From Dehalococcoidia bacterium (GTDB taxonomy: Bacteria > Chloroflexota > Dehalococcoidia > Lucifugimonadales > UBA826): a stretch of 64,000 nt of DNA. The notes beneath the pieces were generated by a model. That model saw nothing but the letters and a program-made list of their open reading frames with translations, was not told the DNA's origin and searched no databases. Both the position numbers and the translations under genes were made by a program. The stretch lies in the NCBI GenBank assembly GCA_029936675.1, contig JAPYSB010000003.1:31489-95488 (forward strand). Reading direction: 5' to 3'. This document shows, piece by piece, positions 60,306-64,000 of this stretch. Positions within the stretch are counted from its first letter, which is position 1. Each line of letters starts with the position of its first letter.

Positions 60306-61463
60306 ATGTTTAATTTTACTTTGGAACATAAAGATGGACTTGCTCGGGCAGGGTGTATTAGCACTCCCCATGGGGAGATACTTACCCCAGTATTCATGCC
60401 TGTTGCCACCCAAGGATCCGTTAAGGCTCTAGATAGGGTCGATTTGGAATGTTTGGGAACGCAAATAATTCTTGGCAATGCCTATCATTTGTACTTGCGA
60501 CCTGGGGCCAAAATCATAAAAGAATCGGGAGGCTTGCACTCATTTATGAACTGGACCAGGCCTATCTTGACTGATAGCGGAGGATTTCAAGGTTTTAGCC
60601 TGCAACATCTAAGAAAAATAACTGACGACGGCATTACATTCAAATCTCATATTGACGGTTCAACCCATGAATTAACACCGGAATCCGTAGTTGAAATACA
60701 AACGGATATTGGATCCGATATTATTATGCCTCTGGATGTATGCCTCCCAACTGAGGCATCTAAAACTGATTTATCAGAGGCGATGAACTTGACTTCTAAC
60801 TGGTTGGGCCGATCGCTTCGCTCGCTGGATCGTAAATCGGACCAATCCCTGTTTGGTATTGTGCAAGGCGGACTACATGCTGACCTTAGACAGAAATCTG
60901 CTGATTTCCTTTCAAGCCTTGATCTGCCTGGATATGCAATTGGTGGATTAAGTGTGGGGGAGACAAAGGAAAAAATGTACCCAACAGTTGAAATTACTTC
61001 TAAATTGCTGCCAGCAGGCAAACCGAGATATCTTATGGGTGTAGGATCGCCAGAGGACTTGGTGGAGTGTGTTCTACGGGGTATCGATATGTTTGACTGC
61101 GTACTTCCGACACGAGTTGCAAGAAAAGGCGCAATGTACACCAAATTTGGTAGGCGTAATGTAACGAGATCCGAATACAAAAAAAGCGACAGTTCTTTTG
61201 ACAAAGAATGTGATTGTTACGCGTGCACTAATTTTTCTGCGGGATATATCCATCATTTGTTCAAGGCGAAGGAATACTTAGCTTATCGGCTGGCCTCAAT
61301 ACACAACCTGAGGTTCTTTATGCGAACTATGGCTGATTTACGAAAGGCAATCCAGCGGGGATTAGTAAAGGAGTACAGAGAACAATTTTGGGAAAATTAC
61401 CAACCCTCAGATCAATCAGCAAGGACTAATCAAGCACTCCGTCATATAAAGCGGTTCGAATAA
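60306..61463 (+). CDS. tgt: tRNA-guanine transglycosylase
   Basis: GEILTPVFMPVATQGSVKAL, TDSGGFQGFSL, zinc site CDCYACTNFSAGYIHHLF; ATG 60306 preferred. Confidence 0.96.
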   Translation: MFNFTLEHKDGLARAGCISTPHGEILTPVFMPVATQGSVKALDRVDLECLGTQIILGNAYHLYLRPGAKIIKESGGLHSFMNWTRPILTDSGGFQGFSLQHLRKITDDGITFKSHIDGSTHELTPESVVEIQTDIGSDIIMPLDVCLPTEASKTDLSEAMNLTSNWLGRSLRSLDRKSDQSLFGIVQGGLHADLRQKSADFLSSLDLPGYAIGGLSVGETKEKMYPTVEITSKLLPAGKPRYLMGVGSPEDLVECVLRGIDMFDCVLPTRVARKGAMYTKFGRRNVTRSEYKKSDSSFDKECDCYACTNFSAGYIHHLFKAKEYLAYRLASIHNLRFFMRTMADLRKAIQRGLVKEYREQFWENYQPSDQSARTNQALRHIKRFE

Positions 61464-61473
61464 TAAGCCCAGA

Positions 61474-61752
61474 CTACCTGCCTCCGGCTACTGCTGGAAC
61501 AATGCTTATTTCATCTCCAGATTTCACACCACTTTCTATACCATCCATGAATCTAATATCTTCCCCATTGACGTAAATGTTTACAAAGCTTCGCAATTCC
61601 CCATTATCATCGCATAGCCGGCTTTTAATGCCAGGGAACTGAGAGTCCAGCGATGCAATTATTGCACTTACTGTATCCCCATCTGCATCTGCTTTATCTT
61701 CTCCGTTGGTTACTTTCCTCAAAGGCGTAGGGATTCTTACGCTGACACTCAT
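61474..61752 (-). CDS. MoaD/ThiS family ubiquitin-like protein
   Basis: 92 aa ending ...DEISIVPAVAGGR; near C-terminal GG. Confidence 0.85.
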   Translation of the reverse strand: MSVSVRIPTPLRKVTNGEDKADADGDTVSAIIASLDSQFPGIKSRLCDDNGELRSFVNIYVNGEDIRFMDGIESGVKSGDEISIVPAVAGGR

Positions 61753-61793
61753 CTATATTCTCCTTGATTTTTAAATCGTCTGGGTTAGACCAC

Positions 61794-62036
61794 TTAGCCT
61801 TCGATGATGTCACCGGCTATTGGGTCGACTCTCACTCCTGTGGAAATTACCCATTCCAGCCCTTTATCTACCACGTCACCTTCTCCTTCTAATTCCAATA
61901 CAACCCACCCCATGTCGTCTCTTATATCGGCTCTTCTGATGTTGGTTACTATACCGAAATCAACACCAAGTTTATATATTACTGGTTCCTTTATAAGTTC
62001 TTGTGGAAAAGTAAATTTGACACGTTTTGTCACCAT
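61794..62036 (-). CDS. NIL domain-containing protein
   Basis: VKFTFPQELIKEPVIYKLGVDFGIVTNIRRADIRDDMGWVVLELEG. Confidence 0.88.
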   Translation of the reverse strand: MVTKRVKFTFPQELIKEPVIYKLGVDFGIVTNIRRADIRDDMGWVVLELEGEGDVVDKGLEWVISTGVRVDPIAGDIIEG

Positions 62037-62050
62037 AATCCTATACCACC

Positions 62051-63304
62051 TTAATCTCTTCGATTAGAAAGCTTCGTTTGAAAAGTGTCCAAATCAGGTT
62101 TGGTTTCAATTGGGGCCACAAAATCTCCCATTGCCTCTAAAGTTTTTAGGCCATTTCCTGTGACGAAGGCCACAGTGACTTCGTCTTTTTTAATCTTACC
62201 TTGTCTAACCAGTCTTTTTAGGCTGGATATTACCACTCCACCTGCTGTTTCCGTAAATATTCCTTCTGTTTCCGCAAGCAGACGGATACCATCGACTATC
62301 GAATTTTCGTAGGCAAAAACCCCGGTACCCCCGGTATCGCGAAGAACTTCAAGCGAATATGGTCCTGCGGCAGGGTTGCCAATGGCCAAAGATTTTGCAA
62401 TCGTTTTAGGTCTAACGGGCTTGACTTGGTTATTGCCAGATTCAAATGCCTCAACAATAGGTGCACATCCTTCTGCTTGGGCAAGGTGCATTTTTGTCTT
62501 GGCTTTGTCAATTAACCCGATCGCTTCGAATTCTTCCAAACCTTTCCAAATTTTCGTATGTAGCTCGCCTGATGCCCCCGGGACTACACAGTGGTCAGGA
62601 GCTTTCCAACCTAATTGTTCAGCGACCTCATATCCTAGAGTTTTGCTCCCTTCTGCATAATATGGGCGCATGTTTATATTTACAAACGCCCACCTGTGGG
62701 CGTCTGCGAGTTCACTGCAGAACCTGTTAGCCTGATCGTATGTGCCCTCTACCGCTACCATAGTAGGGCCATAAACAGCTGCTCCTAGAATTTTTCCTTG
62801 TTCAAGATCAGCTGGATAAAACACCATTGTCTCCATCCCTGCCTTTGCTCCGTGGGCTGCAACTGACCCCATTAAATTACCAGTAGAAACGCATGCTAGA
62901 ACTTCAAACTCAAATTCAAGAGCCTTTGTTGTTGTGACAGACACGGGACGATCCTTGAAAGAGAAAGTGGGATTTACGCTGTCGTTTTTTATGTAAAGGT
63001 GATCCAAGCCTATCTGACGCCCTAGGTTTTTCGCATGAATTAGAGGAGTAAACCCAGTTGATATATCAACTGCAGATTCCCTGTCCACTGGCAAGAAATC
63101 ATGGTATCTCCACATAGTATTTGGCCCAGATTCAATGCTTTTCCTCGAGACTGATTTAGCTACAGAATCATAATCATAGGAGACTTCCAAAGGTCCAAAA
63201 CAGAACTCACAGGCATTTAATGGCTCTATGGGATATTCGCTTTTGCATTCTCTACATTGTAGGCATTTTACGTGCGGCAACCTTTTGCTCCTTGGTTTTC
63301 TCAA
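62051..63304 (-). CDS. thrC: Threonine synthase
   Basis: HVKCLQCRECKSEYP...C..C zinc-like N-terminus, NPTFSFKDRPVSVTTTKALEF (PLP Lys), GNLMGSVAAHGAKAG. Confidence 0.94.
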   Translation of the reverse strand: MRKPRSKRLPHVKCLQCRECKSEYPIEPLNACEFCFGPLEVSYDYDSVAKSVSRKSIESGPNTMWRYHDFLPVDRESAVDISTGFTPLIHAKNLGRQIGLDHLYIKNDSVNPTFSFKDRPVSVTTTKALEFEFEVLACVSTGNLMGSVAAHGAKAGMETMVFYPADLEQGKILGAAVYGPTMVAVEGTYDQANRFCSELADAHRWAFVNINMRPYYAEGSKTLGYEVAEQLGWKAPDHCVVPGASGELHTKIWKGLEEFEAIGLIDKAKTKMHLAQAEGCAPIVEAFESGNNQVKPVRPKTIAKSLAIGNPAAGPYSLEVLRDTGGTGVFAYENSIVDGIRLLAETEGIFTETAGGVVISSLKRLVRQGKIKKDEVTVAFVTGNGLKTLEAMGDFVAPIETKPDLDTFQTKLSNRRD

Positions 63305-63424
63305 TGCAGTTGCTTAAGACTGCACAACTTGGGACACCAATTGAAATAAGGATCAGGCAGGAAATATTAGCAATCTAGTGAATTCAGTGTCAAGGAAATA
63401 AGAAACAATTTTAAGCTTATTCAT

Positions 63425-64000
63425 CTATAAATTTGCTATTGCATTCAATATTGGTCCTTTTGACCTTATGTCCCCAACGATAGCTATATTTAGTTTTGAG
63501 ACATCCAAATATTGGAAAGCGGCTGTTTGTAATTTCAATTTGTCATTTTTATCTATAGACTCTTTAATGACACTCTCACACTCTATCTGGTTATTGAATA
63601 ACTCCTGATGAGCATTCCATGCAGCGACGGCCTGTGAATCATCCATTCTTAACTGCATTCTCCCTTTTAAGATTTGTTTGGCACGAACGACCTCAGAATT
63701 CTCTAGTCTTGTTTTTAAGTTTTCTACCTCTGTCAAAATAGCTTTTATGGCATCAATGTATTTATTCTTATCAACCGCCAAAGTTATCCTGAAGTCTCCG
63801 ATATCGTGCAAATGTGTGACTCCTGACTCTATATCATAGACCAAACCGAGCCGTTCTCTTATTTCTTGGAATAGCCTGCTGCTCATTCCATCTCCTAAAA
63901 TGACATTCAATAGGTCTAGTGCATATCTATCAGGATGGGTTATAGATACTCCGGGATATCCGAGATGAATATGAACTTGTTCGATATCTCTTTTTTCTAC
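63425..64000 (-). CDS. M16 family peptidase (insulinase-like), C-terminal part, truncated by right window edge
   Basis: LLNVILGDGMSSRLFQEIRERLGLVYDIESG; same frame open to 64000 (VEKRDIEQVHIHLGYPGVSITHPDRYALDLLN...), so the annotated start at 63910 (TTG) is artificial. Confidence 0.9.
   Translation of the reverse strand, partial: VEKRDIEQVHIHLGYPGVSITHPDRYALDLLNVILGDGMSSRLFQEIRERLGLVYDIESGVTHLHDIGDFRITLAVDKNKYIDAIKAILTEVENLKTRLENSEVVRAKQILKGRMQLRMDDSQAVAAWNAHQELFNNQIECESVIKESIDKNDKLKLQTAAFQYLDVSKLNIAIVGDIRSKGPILNAIANL

Noticed and set aside
60647-61204. 185-aa minus-strand ORF opposite tgt
   Set aside because: Antisense to a highly conserved tgt CDS.

Overview
A 64 kb, gene-dense bacterial chromosome segment with no rRNA, CRISPR array or intact transposase/integrase. 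Gene content (F420/PPOX-type oxidoreductases, DUF1461/TIGR01906 membrane protein, many catabolic CoA-transferase/amidohydrolase/aldolase genes) suggests a marine Chloroflexota-like lineage, but that is inference. Main blocks: (i) an oligopeptide/dipeptide ABC importer operon, 1-6.4 kb, whose solute-binding protein is cut by the left window edge; (ii) catabolic/accessory genes 7-23 kb, including a region bracketed by a 56-bp imperfect direct repeat next to tRNA-Lys(UUU); (iii) lepB, SIMPL lipoprotein, dcd, ribD-ribE-ribBA-ribH, meaB, IMPase, HAD, mutL; (iv) ABC exporter, amidase with small AtzG-like partner, mazG, scoAB, sbcC; (v) a pyrimidine operon pyrR-pyrB-pyrC-carA-GDPD-carB with a PyrR-type attenuator leader; (vi) rph, aroK-aroB, tgt, thrC and a truncated M16 peptidase at the right edge. 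The most interesting signal is an OsmC-family gene at the 3' end of the pyr operon. It is interrupted by an in-frame TGA exactly where the family's catalytic Cys is expected, followed by a compact hairpin that fits a bacterial SECIS, so it is a candidate selenoprotein missed by ORF calling. Other notable items: a perfect 36-bp palindrome at the start of aroB, a frameshifted DUF1330 gene, a protein with three Cys/His zinc-like modules, and an internally duplicated protein of unknown family. All calls are from reading the sequence and supplied ORFs; no searches were run.
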